DNA from: Perlabentimonas gracilis
GTDB lineage: Bacteria; Bacteroidota; Bacteroidia; Bacteroidales; Tenuifilaceae
Assembly (NCBI RefSeq): GCF_011174675.1
Contig: NZ_JAANIG010000007.1
Span: 62,001 to 126,000, forward strand
Direction of reading: 5' to 3'
Length of the DNA: 64,000 bases
Position 1 is the stretch's first letter. The number at the start of each line of letters is the position of its first letter. Positions 63,386-64,000 of the stretch are shown here, piece after piece. Below the pieces are notes generated by a model. That model had not been told where the DNA came from and did no database searches. It saw only the letters and a list, made by a program, of their open reading frames with translations. The position numbers were made by a program, and so were the translations under genes.

Positions 63386-64000
63386 TTACCGATTTAGTTT
63401 CCAACTACGCCAATCGCTGCTTAGCTGATGGCTTACATTTAGGGTTGGGTTTTGCTCCTTATTGTTATGTATTATGGATGATGTTGCCACCTTTGACGTA
63501 ACGTAGTCAACCAACTCGCCCATGGTAATATCACCACTACTATCCTGCAAAGCTTTAAAAAGATAGTACGAGAACATTCCGTGAAATTTATTCCTGTAGG
63601 GCAAAGCAGACTCATTACCCGCGCTGGCCGATAGCACCAAAACATTTCCCTTAACAGGTTCCTCGCGAGGGCGAACCCTTACAGCCCTAGCGGCAAGCAG
63701 ACCCTGTTCGCGACCACCACCGCTAAAGCAAGCATCGAGAAAAACGGTGATTCCTTTGGATGGATTTTCGCTTAGCTTGGCATACAAATCCTTTAGCTTA
63801 ATGGCAAACTCCAAATCGTTTCCACTAACATCAACAGGGATAATATGGCCCTCGCGGGTTTTCTCGTCGGGGAAACCGTGGCCTGCAAAAAACACAATGG
63901 CTTCGCCATTGCCTTGGGTTGCCTTAAGCAGCGAGGTTAGCTGATTTATGCCCCTGTGCATTTCAACCGCCTTGGCATCGAGCATGAAGATGATGTTCGA
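63386..64000 (-). CDS. Caspase family (peptidase C14) protein, partial
   Basis: The C-terminal 204 residues of a caspase-fold protein whose 5' end lies beyond the window; the frame stays open to base 64000. The catalytic His is in IVFFAGHG and the Cys in VFLDACFSGG, so the dyad is present. LVLSASAGNESALPYRNKFH and GMFSYYLFKAL are typical of bacterial and meta-caspase-like C14 domains. Codons upstream of the in-frame ATG at 63985 continue the domain (SNIIFMLDAKAVE), so that ATG is internal. Bacterial caspases act in programmed death, signalling or processing; the downstream outer-membrane and Kelch lipoprotein genes suggest an envelope role (inference). Confidence 0.88.
   Translation of the reverse strand, partial: SNIIFMLDAKAVEMHRGINQLTSLLKATQGNGEAIVFFAGHGFPDEKTREGHIIPVDVSGNDLEFAIKLKDLYAKLSENPSKGITVFLDACFSGGGREQGLLAARAVRVRPREEPVKGNVLVLSASAGNESALPYRNKFHGMFSYYLFKALQDSSGDITMGELVDYVTSKVATSSIIHNNKEQNPTLNVSHQLSSDWRSWKLNR

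Overview
The window looks like a chromosomal segment of a Bacteroidota bacterium, probably class Bacteroidia; I cannot fix the genus. The support is: many genes preceded by the phylum-specific -7 promoter box TAnnTTTG, in three cases with TTG exactly 19 bp upstream; phylum-typical families (DUF4271 beside hemD, regulator-propeller and TPR-SpoIIE proteins, a TonB-receptor-like barrel with a carboxypeptidase-type N-terminal domain, bactofilin upstream of atpB); and an ATP synthase operon that stops at atpG without atpD/atpC. Almost all of it is housekeeping DNA with intact genes. I see no prophage, insertion sequence, CRISPR array or rRNA.

Layout. 0-4.8 kb: a surface lipoprotein nuclease, a tRNA-Arg(CCU) with a tiny GIY-YIG gene wedged between it and a broken copy of its own 3' half, a hybrid histidine kinase and a secreted unknown. 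4.8-10.1 kb: a compact run of asnS, rpoN, a PAP2-like membrane protein, a lipocalin and an amidohydrolase. 10.2-13.7 kb: radical SAM enzyme, MurG-like glycosyltransferase and a polyprenyl-phosphate sugar transferase. 13.7-19.7 kb: small enzymes (thioesterase, nitronate monooxygenase-like, AlkD, NUDIX) separated by unusually repeat-rich, hairpin-rich intergenic DNA. 19.7-24.6 kb: polA facing deoC-mazG-dtd. 24.8-29.3 kb: DUF4271, hemD, rnpA, yidD and an S41 protease. 29.3-36.6 kb: a sensor kinase, a large AsmA-like protein, and a TPR-SpoIIE phosphatase coupled to a secreted beta-propeller. 36.6-43.2 kb: rhomboid protease, bactofilin, an AtpI-like protein and atpBEFHAG. 43.2-54.9 kb: Na/Pi cotransporter, RND-like exporter, polyprenyl synthase, LytTR regulator, TonB-receptor-like barrel, YitT, rsgA and a universal stress protein. 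55.2-60.1 kb: small membrane proteins, a U32 peptidase, an ABC-F ATPase and a tandem SiaC (DUF1987) protein. 60.4-64 kb: a minus-strand operon of a caspase-like protease (cut by the window edge), an outer-membrane barrel protein and a Kelch lipoprotein.

The most unusual signal is at 1.57-2.06 kb: a roughly 0.35-kb unit holding one GIY-YIG nuclease gene lies between an intact tRNA-Arg and a degenerate copy of that tRNA's 3' half, and the nuclease stop codon is supplied by the tRNA remnant. This is the geometry of an element inserted at a tRNA 3' end, at a minimal size. Second in interest are the 52-bp direct repeats at 16.8/17.3 kb, which duplicate a gene's start codon and leader around a block of covarying hairpins, and the three-gene caspase operon. 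Signalling modules recur (SpoIIE-type phosphatase, SiaC-type phosphoproteins, propeller sensor, hybrid kinase), but they are not adjacent to one another.
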